From Neocallimastix lanati (nom. inval.) (taxonomy: Eukaryota; Neocallimastigomycota; Neocallimastigomycetes; Neocallimastigales; Neocallimastigaceae), in assembly GCA_016946835.1 (NCBI GenBank), contig JACVTC010000054.1:460001-524000 (forward strand): a DNA stretch of 64,000 nt. The letters run 5' to 3'. Positions 35,111 through 51,571 of the stretch are shown here, one piece after another. The notes beneath the pieces were generated by a model. The model ran no database searches. It was given only the letters and a program-made list of their open reading frames with translations, and had not been told where the DNA came from. How positions within the stretch are numbered: the stretch's first letter is position 1; each line of letters opens with the position of its first letter. A program made the position numbers and the translations under genes.

Positions 35111-35579
35111 TTAATTTATTTATCATTATCTAAAGAAAACGGCATCTTTTACTTATTTGGAAATTATAGTTAATTTATTATGAAAAAAAAATTTTTATTT
35201 TTATTTTCATTTATTTAGTATATCATTGGTAAAATATATACACATTCATATGTATTAGTATTAATAAAGAATATTAGAATATATTTAATATTTATATAAT
35301 AAATTCCATTTATAGGTTATATTAATATTTCTTATAAATTTAAATAATATTATATATAAAAATTATTTATTATTATAAATATTATTATCTTTATTTTTAT
35401 TGTTATTATTATTTATTTATTATTTATTTATTATTTATTTATTATTTATTTATTATTTATTTATTATTATTATTTTTATATTTATTTATTTATTACTATT
35501 TATTTATTATTATTAATTATTACTTTTTTTTTTTTTATTTATCTAGATCCGTATTGTAATTAAATTTTTTTTTTTTTTC

Positions 35580-35655
35580 AGAAAATAGTAAATAGGGCAA
35601 TAGGACCTCAATGCACCTCTGTGCTCTTCCCTTTTACGCGCTATAGTAGATAATT
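35580..35655. mobile_element. Small GC-rich island, possible SINE remnant
   Basis: About 75 bp (GGGCAATAGGACCTCAATGC...CTTCCCTTTTACGCGC) preceded by a poly-T tract, i.e. a poly-A tail if read on the minus strand. It stands out sharply in base composition. The string CTCTTCCCTTTT has a reverse-complement match in the 61.3-kb element. Too short for a firm call. Confidence 0.3.
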
Positions 35656-36059
35656 ATATTAATTATCTATTTTATTGTTAAGATGTTATTATTATTATTT
35701 TAGTATTTTTATTATTTTTTTTTTTATTATGATTATTACTATATTTCTTTTTATTATTTATTATTATTATTATTATTATTTATTATTATTATTATTATTA
35801 TTATATTTAGTATTCGATTAGTTAAATTTAAATATATTTCATTAATTATATTCAACTAGTGACATAGTTGGTATATTCGTATTAGTTTTTTTTTTTTTTT
35901 TTTTTTTTTTTAAATAATTACATTTTATGTATTACATTTAAAAAAAATATATTATATAAATTAAAGATACAAATATAATATAAATAAGATTGTAAAATAA
36001 AAAATATTAAATTATTAAAAAAGAAAAAAATTTTAATTTATTACAGAATGTAATAAGAA

Positions 36060-37325
36060 TAAAAAAAAGTTCAGAAGTTAAAAAAATTTTCAGTGTGATG
36101 TATACAATATGTAGTAACTTGATCACCATTTAAATCTATCTAAAATAACAAAAAAAAAAAAAATAAGTAACATCTTTAAAATAGATAGTGTGGTGTCCGC
36201 TAAACTCTCCCCTGAAAATATAGAAATATTCTCATTATGAGAATTATTCTCTATAGATTCTATGATAAAAACTAGACTGTTAGTTACCGTTCTGGACAGT
36301 CGTCTTCAATCATATTGAAAGGCTTTGGCAACACAAAGCATCCAATACTAAATTCAGGATACTTAAAGTTGAGCTTTAGATAGTCTCTAGTTTTCTCAAA
36401 TTTATTTTTTTTTTTTTTTCAAGCCTTAGCCTTGATTAATTTTCCTGCTATATCTCTCCCAATAAAAGTTTAAAATTGCTTTTTTTTTTTTTTTTTTTGA
36501 TGAAAATTTATCTAGTTTGTCGACTAAAATTTTACTTTCTTTATCCTATGTATAACCGTCTACAACGTGATATATCTCTTAATAAAATGGAGATAATATA
36601 ATTCGAATTTTTTCATTTTTTAAAACGCCTTATCTGTGCAATTGCACATTTCTCCGGAGAAATGTTAAAATTCTTTAAGATACACAATAAAGGGATGAGA
36701 AAATATTCGCATTAGAAAATCCTTCAATTTAGTATCATCCTTTATTAATTAGTGTATGTGTACTTCTCGTTCTTTCTTTGTTAGATCCAAGGAAAGGAGC
36801 ATAATATGAAACTTGCCCAATTACAATATCTGAAAATAACATTTCGTTTATAAGGGATGGGAATATGAGGATTCTTAAGAAATCCTTTAATGGAATAAAG
36901 TGCTTTTTTAACTTTAGTATTCATTCTTTGTATGGTAGATTTCAGTTCTAAATCATTTGAAAAAGGTACACCTAAGTAGGTATAGCAATTCGTTTTAGGT
37001 AACACCTGACTTGAAAGATAAAAGGCAGGGTCATTATTATTATTATGAAATTTTGAAACTTCCTCTCGTACAACTAAACTTTGACATTTATTAATACTAA
37101 ATTTCAATTTCATTATTCCCAGTGCACTTACTTGCTAATTTTAACAATTTCTTAAGTTGAGATCTTATTGGAGTACATAACATAACACAATAGAATCTGA
37201 AAAGAGACCTCCACAACAATGTTTATCACCAATAGATTTTTCCATATTTATCACATTTATTAAAAATGTCATTAATGAACAAGTTAAATAAAATTGGTGA
37301 AAGGGGACAACCATGCAAAAAATAA
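36060..37325 (-). mobile_element. Old LINE relic, second copy
   Basis: Decayed minus-strand non-LTR element of the same older subfamily as 17920-18996. It shares ACAGTCGTCTTCAAT, the block around CCTGCTATATCTCTCCC, an internal T run (about 36481-36498) at the same place, and TATCTAGTTTGTC. A surviving ORF piece (36781-37113) reads KLKFSINKCQSLVVREE...CYTYLGVPF, equivalent to the NFGINKCATMVI and TYLGIPF segments just after the reverse-transcriptase catalytic site. At its right end FNLFINDIF-like codons preceded by GCPLSPI survive (about 37265-37318), then homology stops abruptly at an A run. The left end carries the repeat shared with 13420-13596. Multiple stops make it non-functional. Confidence 0.72.
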
Positions 37326-37830
37326 TTATTTTTATTTACTTATAAATTAAAATATTAAAACAAGATTAAAATTTATATATATATAATAAATTAATTTTAT
37401 TTTTAATTATATTATATAACATTAAATATTATGATTTATGATAATATAAATATTTTTAAATCATTATTAAGAAGAAAGAACAATTAAAATAATTGATTGA
37501 ATCTCTTAAAAAAAAAAAAGTATATAAATGAAAAAATAAAAAGTTTATTTGATTTATATTTTTACAATATTATATTACATTATTTTTTATTTATTTTATT
37601 TATTATAAAAAAAAAAAAGATGAATACAATTAAAATATAGTTTCAAAATATATAACTTTTTTTTTATGAACAGATAATATCAAAAAATTAAGAAGAAAAA
37701 TAAAAAAAAAAAAAAAAAAAAAAAAAATTTTTTTTTCTTTCTTTTTTTTTTTTTTTTTATTTTTCGCTACTTATATACATAAATAAATTTATTAATGCAA
37801 TAAACTCTAATTTTTTTTTTTTTTTTAAAT
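37326..37830. other. AT-rich spacer
   Basis: A/T tracts only, including about 25 A at 37706-37730 followed directly by a T run, which could form a long A:T hairpin. Probably contains the 3' UTR of the gene at 37831. Confidence 0.55.
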
Positions 37831-39375
37831 TTATTCACTATTTTCACCGGCATCATTAGCATCATTAGTTTCATTGGTACTTTCTTCTGCTGTTGGAATA
37901 CATTCTGGTAAGGAAACATTTTCTGGAAGAGAACAGTCTGGAGTGCTACCTTCACCACCTTCACCACCTCCTGGAACACTTGGACCAGTTGGATTGCTTG
38001 GAGCACATTCTGGTAAGGAAACATTTTCTGGAAGTGAGCAATCCACATTACTTCCACTTTCACCACCTTCTGAACCACTTGGAGCATTTGGACCACTTGG
38101 AGCATTTGGACCACTTGGAGCATTTGGAGCACATTCCGGTAAGGATACATTTTCTGGAAGAGAACAGTCTGGAGTACTACCTTCACCACCTTCACCACCT
38201 TCAGAACCATTTGGACCATTTGGACCATTTGGAGCACATTCTGGTAAGGAAACATTTTCTGGAAGTGAGCAATCAACATTACCTCCATTTTCACCACCTT
38301 CAGAACCACTTGGACCATTTGGAGCAGGAACATCACTACCGGCAACGTTACCAGAATCACCTCCTGGACCAGAAGGAACGTTACCACCTGGGCCTAATGG
38401 ACTGTTACCACCTGGACCAGAAGGACTGTTACTACCTGGACCTGATGGACTGTTACTACCTGGACCTGATGGACTGCTACCACCAGGACCAGAAGGACTG
38501 TTACTACCTGGACCTGATGGACTGTTACCACCTGGACCTGATGGACTGCTACCACCAGGACCAGAAGGACTGTTACTACCTGGACCTGATGGACTGTTAC
38601 CACCTGGACCAGAAGGACTGTTATCACCTGGACCTGATGGAGTTTCACCACCTGGACCTGAAGGACCGTTACCACCTGGACCTGATGGACTGTTACCACC
38701 TGGACCTGATGGAGTTTCGCCACCTGGACCTGATGGACTGTTACCACCTGGACCTGAAGGACTATTACCACCTGGACCTGATGGACTGTTACCACCTGGA
38801 CCTGATGGACTATTACCACCTGGACTTGATGGACGATGACAATTACCATTTGAATCCTTAGTACATGGAGTGTTACTAGTAGGAGAGGAGCCACTACCAG
38901 GACGATGACAGTTACCATTAGAGTCCTTTGTGCATGGGGTGTTGTTTGGAGAGCTAGTAGTTCCTTCCTTACAATTGTCACCGGTACAAGTTTTATTAGT
39001 ACATTTACCATTACTACAATTTTGGTTAGTAGAAGTAGAGGAAGTGTTACCCTTACCATCAGAAGTCCAACTCCAACTCCAACTGCTACTCTTACAGTTT
39101 ACACCAGTGCCCTTGTCACATTCAGTTTGTTTACCTGGGGAAGAAGAAGTAGATTCTGGAGAACCAGATCCAGAAGTACAATTACCATTAGTACAAACTT
39201 TAGAGGAAGAACTTCCGGGAGTGCCATCAGAAGACCAACTCCAACTCCAACTAGTTTTATGACAGTTAGTTTGATTTTCACTGGTACATGGAATTTTTTC
39301 TGGAATTGGTAAACCTTGAACTACAGCGTTGAAGGTTAAAGAAGCAACAACAGCTAAAATGAATGAGTAACGCAT
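37831..39375 (-). CDS. Secreted GPGG-repeat protein with WSWSW and Cys-pair modules
   Basis: The frame is open from 39396, but I place the start at ATG 39375. This gives MRYSFILAVVASLTFNAVVQ-G-LPIPE, parallel to the MRF...LPVPQ starts of the 10.5 and 44-kb genes; the upstream alternative only adds VKKKKK from an A run. Order of parts: signal peptide; two WSWSW modules (DNA about 39163-39262 and 38985-39092) with DGK and NGxCTN Cys; short Cys-spaced linkers with two CTKDSNGNCHRP copies; a long GPGGNSPS 8-residue array (DNA about 38390-38830, collagen-like in composition but not Gly-X-Y); four DCSLPENVSLPEC modules, each with a Cys pair ten residues apart; then an acidic tail. No anchor or enzyme domain. 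Secretion is firm; role unknown, possibly a structural or adhesive extracellular protein. Confidence 0.85.
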   Translation of the reverse strand: MRYSFILAVVASLTFNAVVQGLPIPEKIPCTSENQTNCHKTSWSWSWSSDGTPGSSSSKVCTNGNCTSGSGSPESTSSSPGKQTECDKGTGVNCKSSSWSWSWTSDGKGNTSSTSTNQNCSNGKCTNKTCTGDNCKEGTTSSPNNTPCTKDSNGNCHRPGSGSSPTSNTPCTKDSNGNCHRPSSPGGNSPSGPGGNSPSGPGGNSPSGPGGNSPSGPGGETPSGPGGNSPSGPGGNGPSGPGGETPSGPGDNSPSGPGGNSPSGPGSNSPSGPGGSSPSGPGGNSPSGPGSNSPSGPGGSSPSGPGSNSPSGPGSNSPSGPGGNSPLGPGGNVPSGPGGDSGNVAGSDVPAPNGPSGSEGGENGGNVDCSLPENVSLPECAPNGPNGPNGSEGGEGGEGSTPDCSLPENVSLPECAPNAPSGPNAPSGPNAPSGSEGGESGSNVDCSLPENVSLPECAPSNPTGPSVPGGGEGGEGSTPDCSLPENVSLPECIPTAEESTNETNDANDAGENSE

Positions 39376-39512
39376 TTTTTTTTTTTTTTTTACCAAAATT
39401 GATTAAAAATAAAACAAAAATTTAAAATGGTTTTTAAATACTATACTATTTACTATTAAATCAAAATGATTTTTTTAATTATATACAAGATATATATATA
39501 GAATCTTTTTAA

Positions 39513-39554
<42 letters not shown>

Positions 39555-41672
39555 TAAAATATTTAAATATATATATATTATTTTAAAATAATATTTACAA
39601 TATAATTATATCTCTAAATAAAAATAAAAAAAAAATTTAAATTATTAATAAATATTTATTAAAAAAAATTGAATAAATAAATATAGATACAAAAAGAATT
39701 GTTTATTTTTTTTTTTTTTTTTTAATTTATAATTACAAATGACTAATTATTAAAAAGAAAAGTATATTTATACTTTTGATTCCACTTTTTAATAATTAAA
39801 ATAAAAAGAGTTAAGTAAAATTAATTGAAAATTAATATACTTTTTAATATTTTTAAAGTGTTAATATTGAATGAATTGAAGATTAAAAAATTAACAAAGA
39901 ATTAGTTGTATTTATATCTTTTTTTTATATATATAGAAGAACTTTCTCAAAAAAAAAATGGCAACTTTTTTATTATTATTATTATATAATATTATATTAA
40001 TTTTTAATTAAAAACTTAATATTTTTTTTTTTTTAATGAACTTCCATCTAAAAAAAAAAAAAAAAAATTTAAATAAAGCAATATTTAATTTATAATTAGC
40101 ATTGATATAATTTAATAATATAATATATAATTAAAAAACTTGGAACCTTATATTTTAAATATATATATTTTAATTTAATTATATAGATAAATAAAATAAA
40201 TAAATTTTATTTTTATTTATATTTAATAATTAAAATTATATAAATTTATTATAATCTAACAAAAAAAAAAAAAATTATTGTAAAAATTTGTCCCTAAGTC
40301 GGTTAAATTGCTACCGCAGATATTGACCTATATTAAAATTTTATTGGAGTTATATTATTAAACTGTAATATAAAATTTTAAAGAAACCAACAAAAAATTA
40401 AAAATAAAAATTATATTAAAAAATATGTAAGAATAAAAAAAAAAGTTTAACAGAAAAAAAAAATAAAAATAATTAAAAATAGTGATATAAAATAATATAA
40501 ATAATGGTTTAGGTAGAATAATTAAAAGTTTTATATATATATATATAATAAGTACCTTTAAAATCTAATAATACTAATATTTAATTTAATTCTTTAATAA
40601 AAAGTTACGTTTTATACAATTAAAAGAGAAAAAAAAAATTACAAATTTCTTTTTTCATATATAATATCATACATTGTTATATATTGCTTAAGTTTACTTT
40701 TAATAAATAATTCTTTTTATTGTTGTTCACCTTAATTAATTAATATAATTAATTGTTAATTAATAAAATTATAATAATTATAATAATATCAAATAAATAA
40801 ATAATAATAAATATATATATATATATAAAAAAAAAGACGCCATATTTTCCTATTTTAAATATTAATAAATACTTCTATATCATTTACTTTTTATAGTATA
40901 AATATGAATATGAATATAAATATGAAAGTTTAAATAATATTATTAATAATTACTTCAATTACTTTTTCTCATATTCTATTATTAAAAATAAAAAATCATA
41001 TATATTTTTTTATTAAATTGAATAATATTTTGATAATAAAATAAGAAAATTTTATTTATATACTATTTAAACTATTAATATATTTTAACATAATACTAAA
41101 AAAAAAAATAAATAATAAAAAATATTTTAATAAATAAAAAATGAAAAGGAAAAGTAAAAGCGGTTTATACCAAAATATTACTTTTTTTTCCCTTGATATT
41201 TATTATTTGTTGTAAAATTTATCATATTTATTATATCTATTAAAATACATTATATATTATTATAATATAATTTGAGCAATATATTAATAATTGAGAAAAA
41301 TAAAAATAAAAATATAGAAAAAAAAAATAATTAAACAAAATTTATGAACGGAATATTATATCCGTATCTAAAAAAAAAAAAAATGCAAAATAGTAAGATA
41401 AAATTAATATTTTTAATAAAAGAAAAGAATAAAAGGTTTAATTATATTTGAAATGTTTAATAATTATATTATTAATTAATTTAAAAGTAATTGAAACTAA
41501 AAATCTTTATATTTTAATAATAATAATAACTAATTTATTTTTTTGAATGTAGATTTATAAAAATTAGTAAATATGAACTTTACAAATTTAAAAAAAAAAG
41601 TTATTTTTTGGAACAATAAATATATATATATATATTTGTATATTTAAATTAAAATAGTTAATCATTTTCCCC

Positions 41673-41712
<40 letters not shown>

Positions 41713-42001
41713 TGAAAAAAATGATCTAATTATTTTACTTATAAAAAAAAATGGACAAAATCATATGGAATTTTTCATTTCACTTTTAATAAGATGAAAT
41801 AAAATAAAATGAAAAAAATAATGAATTTTGTTAAGCAACGGAAAATTCAGTAAAAAAAAAAATTAAAAATTAAAAATTAGGTGGAAAATGATCTGTAGCA
41901 ATATAAATAATATATATAATATTAATCTAAAATTTAATTGAATAGAAATTACATAAAATTACAAAAAATTTTTATATTTTTATTCTATAAAATGATTATT
42001 T

Positions 42002-42290
42002 CTTATTTCTTATTTCTTATTTATTTATTATTTATTTATTATTTATTTATTATTTATTTATTATTTATTTATTATTTATTTATTATTTATTTATTATTTA
42101 TTTATTATTTATTATTTATTATTTATTATTTATTATTTATTATTTATTATTTATTATTTATTATTTATTATTTATTATTTATTATTTATTATTTATTATT
42201 TATTATTTATTTATTATTTATTATTTATTATTTATTATTTATTATTAATTATTTAATTATTTATTATTTATTATTTATTATTATTTTATA
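42002..42290 (+). repeat. TTATTTATTTA / TTATTTA minisatellite
   Basis: The left part has 11-bp units TTATTTATTTA (about 42020-42105) and the right part 7-bp units TTATTTA to about 42285. The transition within one array suggests unit conversion. Spurious Leu/Ile/Tyr ORFs cross it. Confidence 0.85.
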
Positions 42291-43156
42291 TATTATTATT
42301 ATTTTTTTTGTATATTTATTATTCAATTATTTATTATTAAATTTTTTATTAAATAAAATATGAACTTTATATATTATAAAAAAACAAATTTTATATCAAA
42401 AATTTAAAGTTTTATTAAAAAAATAACCGTATTATTAAAAATGATGTATATGTAATTAAAACGGCATATCATATAGAATTTACACTATATACAATTATAT
42501 TAATTATATTAATATTTTAAATAAAATGGAAAATAAATTAAAAAACTAGAAAGTAAATAAATTATTAATAAAATAGAAAATTAAAGATAACCAATAAAAA
42601 ATTTTTAGAATATTTTCATATTTTGTTATTATTATTTTTTTTAAAAAGTCAACAAAATAAAAAAAAAAATTTTTTTTAATAATTTGAACATATTAGGATA
42701 AATACATTAATTAAAATAAGTTTAAAAAAAGAAAAAAAAAAAAAACAAAGAAATGGAAATAAAAAACCTTATATTTACAAAATGATATAATATTTATATA
42801 TTTTGTTAATTCATCTTTCTTCCTAAATATTTTCATTACTTTTTTTTATCATTATCATTATCATTATTATTTTAGTTAATTTTCTATTACAATATATCAT
42901 TAATTTTGATTTATCTTTATCCTTTGGAAAAAAAAAAAAAAATTAAAAATAATATTAATATTATTATATTATATAAATTAATCCTATTATTATTATTTTC
43001 TTTTTCCTTTTCCTTCAGTGATGTTAAAAAATAAAAAAATAATAATACGTGAAGGATGTTTTTCGTTCCTTTTTACTAATTATTTATAAATCTTATAATA
43101 AAGTAAAACATATATAAAAAAATTGGATTAATGAAATATATATAAAAAAATTTTAT

Positions 43157-43268
43157 GCTTTTTTTTTTTTTTTTTTTTTAACGGCAGCAAACTTGTTTCA
43201 TCGTTTCATCTTTATTAATTAAATATTTGAAAAAATACATGTAATAAAAAGAAAAAAAAAAAGATAAA

Positions 43269-43275
<7 letters not shown>
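43157..43275 (-). mobile_element. LINE 3'-end fragment
   Basis: Reads on the minus strand as the 3' UTR end of the young LINE: ATACATGTA..., TTTAATTAATAAAGATGAAA, CAAGTTTGCTGCCGTT and a poly-A tail. Only about the last 100 bases are present, an extreme 5' truncation. It has a local 10-bp duplication (GTTTCATC twice) absent from the other copies. Confidence 0.8.
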
Positions 43276-43302
<27 letters not shown>

Positions 43303-44095
43303 AAAAATAAAAAATAATAAAAATTAAAAAAATAAAAATAAAATATTAAAAACCTTTAAAAAAACAAAAAAAAAAATTTTTTTTTCTATTAAAAATCATT
43401 TTTTCATTATTACTCAATTCATATATATACTTTTTTTTTTTTTTTTTTGAATATATTATATTGTATTAAATTTCTTTTTATTCCAATTCATTTATAAGTT
43501 CTATAATTATATACTTCTTTTTTTAAATAATATAAAATATTATTGATATAAAATTATACAAATTGAAAAAAAAAAAATTTGTATTATTATATAAATAAAT
43601 AACACATTCTAAATATATTACACTAAATAAATTATATATCAAATAAATTATATTTTAATATCAAATTTTATTATAGACAAATATTATTTATTCATTTTGT
43701 ATAAATAAATATTTATAACAAAAATAGAAATATATTTACAAATTGAATTTTACAGGAATAGCCTAACATTATTCTTTTTATTTTTTATATTTGTCAAAAT
43801 TTAATAAAATAAAGTCGTAAATAATAAATATAATTATTTACATCAATTTGTTTTTATATATATAAAATTATATTATTCTAAGGTATTAAATTATTGGTAA
43901 TATATGATAGTGTAAAAAAAAAATTCTATTTGAAATTTATATTGAAAATAAGTAAAAAAAATTAAATATTAAATTTATAATTATTATATATAATAAAATT
44001 AATTAAAAAAAAAATTAATATTTTAATTTTTTTTTTTTTTTATCATTATTATTTAATTTCATGAATTAAAAAAAATCATAATATGATATATTAGT

Positions 44096-45424
44096 TTAAT
44101 TTATGGAATTTGGAGCTGGTTGAATTTTTGGTTGACGAGCAACAGCAGCATTAGATGGAAGAGCCTTTGGGGCTGCTTCAGTTGGGAGAGCCTTTGGTGC
44201 AGCAGCAGTAGTTGGTACAGCTTTTGGAGCGGCTGGAGTTACAGCTTTTGGAGCAGCAGCAGTAGTAACAGCTTTTGGAGCAGCTGGAGTTACAGCTTTT
44301 GGAGCAGCAGCAGTAGTAACAGCTTTTGGAGCAGCTGGAGTTACAGCTTTTGGAGCAGCAGCAGTAGTAACAGCTTTTGGTGCAGCTGGAGTTACAGCTT
44401 TAGGAGCGGCAGCAGTAGTAACAGCTTTTGGTGCAGCTGGAGTTACAGCTTTTGGTGCAGCTGGAGTTACAGCTTTTGGAGCGGCTGGTGTATCTGGAAC
44501 TGGGTTTGGATTTTCTTCAGTTTTTACTTCATTGGTACATTCTCCATTTTGACAATTGGTTGAAGTAGTAGTAATAGTCTTTCCATCACTAGTAGTTTCC
44601 CAACTCCAACTCCATGTACCACCTTCTGTTGGAGCAACTGGTTCAACTGGTGGATTTGGATTTTCTTCAGTTTTTACTTCATTAGTACATTCTCCATTTT
44701 GACAATTGGTTGTAGTAGTAGTAATAGTCTTTCCATCATTAGTAGTTTCCCAACTCCAACTCCATGTACCACCTTCAGTACCTTCAGTTTGAGCTGGAAC
44801 TTCTGGAGCTTCTTCACTAGGAAGTGACTTTGGTGGATTGGAATCACTTGGGAGTTCTTTTGGTGGAAGAGCTTCAGTTGGAACAGATTTAGCTGGTGCT
44901 GTTTCACTTGGAGGTTCCTTTGGTGGAAGAGCTTCAGTTGGAAGAGACTTAGCTGGTGCTGATTCACTTGGAAGTTCCTTTGGTGGAAGAGCTTCAGTTG
45001 GAAGAGACTTAGCTGGTGCTGATTCACTTGGAAGTTCCTTTGGTGGAAGAGCTTCAGTTGGGAGAGATTTAGCTGGAGCTGTTTCACTTGGAAGTTCCTT
45101 TGGTGGAAGAGCTTCAGTTGGAAGAGATTTAGCTGGAGCTGTTTCACTTGGAAGTTCCTTTGGTGGAACTACTTCAGTTGGAAGAGATTTAGCTGGAGCT
45201 GTTTCACTTGGAAGTTCCTTTGGTGGAAGAGCTTCAGTAGGAAGAGATTTAACTGCAGCTGTTTCACTTGGAAGTTCCTTTGGTGGAAGAGCTTCAGTTG
45301 GAAGAGATTTAGCTGGAGCTGTTTCACTTGGAAGAGCCTTTGGAGGAACTACTTCTTGAGGAACTGGTAATGCAGAAATAGTAGTTAAAGCAATAATGGC
45401 GGCTAAAATAGTTGTAAAACGCAT
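44096..45424 (-). CDS. Secreted K-x-LP repeat protein with two WSWSW modules (442 aa)
   Basis: Complete minus-strand ORF. MRFTTILAAIIALTTISA is a signal peptide followed by LPVPQEV. Residues about 25-205 are a 20-residue repeat, PTEALPPKELPSETAPAKSL (60-bp DNA period, about nine copies). Next come two near-identical modules, GGTWSWSWETTNDGKTI...NCQNGECTN (DNA about 44650-44780 and 44500-44630), each with two Cys six residues apart and a TEENPNP linker. The C-terminal third is AAPKAVTPAAPKAVTTA-type repeats ending in a Gln/Pro/Asn tail. No anchor, no catalytic motif. The module is also in the 37.8-39.4 kb protein and the K-x-LP motif in the 10.5 and 22-26 kb proteins, so this gene bridges the cluster. 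Likely extracellular and mostly disordered; function unknown. Confidence 0.88.
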   Translation of the reverse strand: MRFTTILAAIIALTTISALPVPQEVVPPKALPSETAPAKSLPTEALPPKELPSETAAVKSLPTEALPPKELPSETAPAKSLPTEVVPPKELPSETAPAKSLPTEALPPKELPSETAPAKSLPTEALPPKELPSESAPAKSLPTEALPPKELPSESAPAKSLPTEALPPKEPPSETAPAKSVPTEALPPKELPSDSNPPKSLPSEEAPEVPAQTEGTEGGTWSWSWETTNDGKTITTTTTNCQNGECTNEVKTEENPNPPVEPVAPTEGGTWSWSWETTSDGKTITTTSTNCQNGECTNEVKTEENPNPVPDTPAAPKAVTPAAPKAVTPAAPKAVTTAAAPKAVTPAAPKAVTTAAAPKAVTPAAPKAVTTAAAPKAVTPAAPKAVTTAAAPKAVTPAAPKAVPTTAAAPKALPTEAAPKALPSNAAVARQPKIQPAPNSIN

Positions 45425-49430
<4,006 letters not shown>

Positions 49431-49463
49431 ACATGTTGGACATTGTAGAGGCTTCCTAGATGA

Positions 49464-49751
49464 ATAAGGTTACAGCTTTAAAACCTTATATTAAATTTGA
49501 TATTAATTTACATAAATATGATGTAGAAAATTATTATTATGGATAAGTGAAAGGTGAAATTCAAAATTCAACATAAATCAAAATTCGGTTTCCCTTCAGT
49601 ACTTTTCACTTCCTTAAAGATGACTGAAAATGAAACTTATATAGCTATTTCAGGTAATGTCACTACTTCAGTTGTTGCTACCATTTATCCAGAAGAAGAA
49701 ATCCCAACCGTTGATCTTGAATTTTTACTTATTCAAGTTGATCTTGAATAA
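49464..49751 (+). pseudogene. Decayed gene fragment of unknown family
   Basis: A 65-codon ORF at 49554-49751 reads FPSVLFTSLKMTENETYIAI then SGNVTTSVVATIYPEEEIP and ends LLIQVDLE. Base composition and codon use are clearly gene-like against the AT flanks. Directly upstream another frame (from ATG 49464) gives NKVTALKPYIKFDINLHKYD and VKGEIQNST with two stops. The two probably belonged to one protein whose 5' part has been lost or frameshifted. There is no signal peptide or known motif. The C-terminus of an extracellular beta-rich domain is possible but not shown. Confidence 0.4.
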
Positions 49752-50984
<1,233 letters not shown>

Positions 50985-51130
50985 TTTTAAACATATTTTT
51001 TCAGCTTATATATATTAGGTTGTAAGTTAAAAAAAAGCTTTTACAATAAATAATTAATATATAATTATATTTATTAAATATAATTATATATTAAATATAA
51101 TTATATGACCTGTCCAACTTTCAAAATAAA

Positions 51131-51161
<31 letters not shown>

Positions 51162-51480
51162 CGAAATAATTATATAATTTAGTTTTAATATATATATATA
51201 TAATTTTAATATTAATAAATAATAAATATATAGAAATTTTTTAAAAATTTTTTATTTTGTACATAGTTAATAATAATTTTTTTTTTTTTTTTTAATTATG
51301 GAGTCTAATATTGCCAATACTCATTTTATTATAGAGTACATTATAATGTTAATTATAATTTAATAATATTTTATAATAATAATTAATTTAATAAAAAAAT
51401 TAATGAAGGACAAAAAATTGTTTTTTGACATAAATATTACCAAATTTTCATTTTTAGACATTATTAAAAAAGAAAAAAAA
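50985..51480 (+). repeat. Dispersed AT-rich repeat of about 490 bp, copy 1
   Basis: Three blocks in order also found at 55920-56385. A: ACATATTTTTTCAGCTTATA, then CTTTTACAATAAATAAT. B: AATTATATAATTTAGTTTTA. C: a T run, AATTATGGAGTCTAATATTG, AGAGTACATTATAAT and GGACATAAATATTACC-type boxes. It ends in an A run just beyond the 3' end of the ankyrin gene at 51572. It has no ORF. Confidence 0.7.
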
Positions 51481-51571
51481 AAAAAAAAAAAAAAAAGCTT
51501 ATAAGATCAATTAGTTTCTAATATTCATAGTTTATGACCAATTACATTACCTACAACGTTACTTCCAACAG

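Larger units (their letters stand above)
32711..36059. other. AT-rich intergenic region
   Basis: No gene. It contains TTTA-type runs near 34430-34510, the 69-bp tandem duplication (34974-35110, listed), TTATTTA arrays at about 35405-35515, TTA arrays at about 35755-35805, a poly-T tract at 35886-35911 and a small GC island at about 35580-35655 that may be a SINE remnant. Confidence 0.55.
39376..44095. other. Long AT-rich intergenic region
   Basis: No gene. It holds a TTA array at about 39517-39554, A runs near 40261-40274, 41677-41710 and 43270-43301, the TTATTTA array at 42008-42290 and a LINE 3' fragment at 43157-43275 (both listed). The short string CCCTAAGTCGGTTAAATTGC near 40293 is the only GC-richer patch and matches nothing I know. 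Confidence 0.55.

Noticed and set aside
35755-35805. CRISPR-like regular repeats
   Set aside because: Plain TTA/TTATTTA microsatellites without unique spacers. The same applies to all AT arrays in the window.
37874-39312. Opposite-strand PGPDGLLPPG and HLDLMDCYHLD ORFs
   Set aside because: Antisense of GPGG repeats. The minus frame has the signal peptide and conserved Cys modules.
40285-40335. GC-richer patch near CCCTAAGTCGGTTAAATTGC as an RNA gene
   Set aside because: Too short, with no stem pattern I could draw and no repeat partner.
10472-45424. Cellulosome scaffoldin or dockerin identity for the secreted cluster
   Set aside because: No fungal dockerin Cys pattern, cohesin, carbohydrate-binding or glycoside-hydrolase motif is visible; Pro-rich linkers alone do not suffice.
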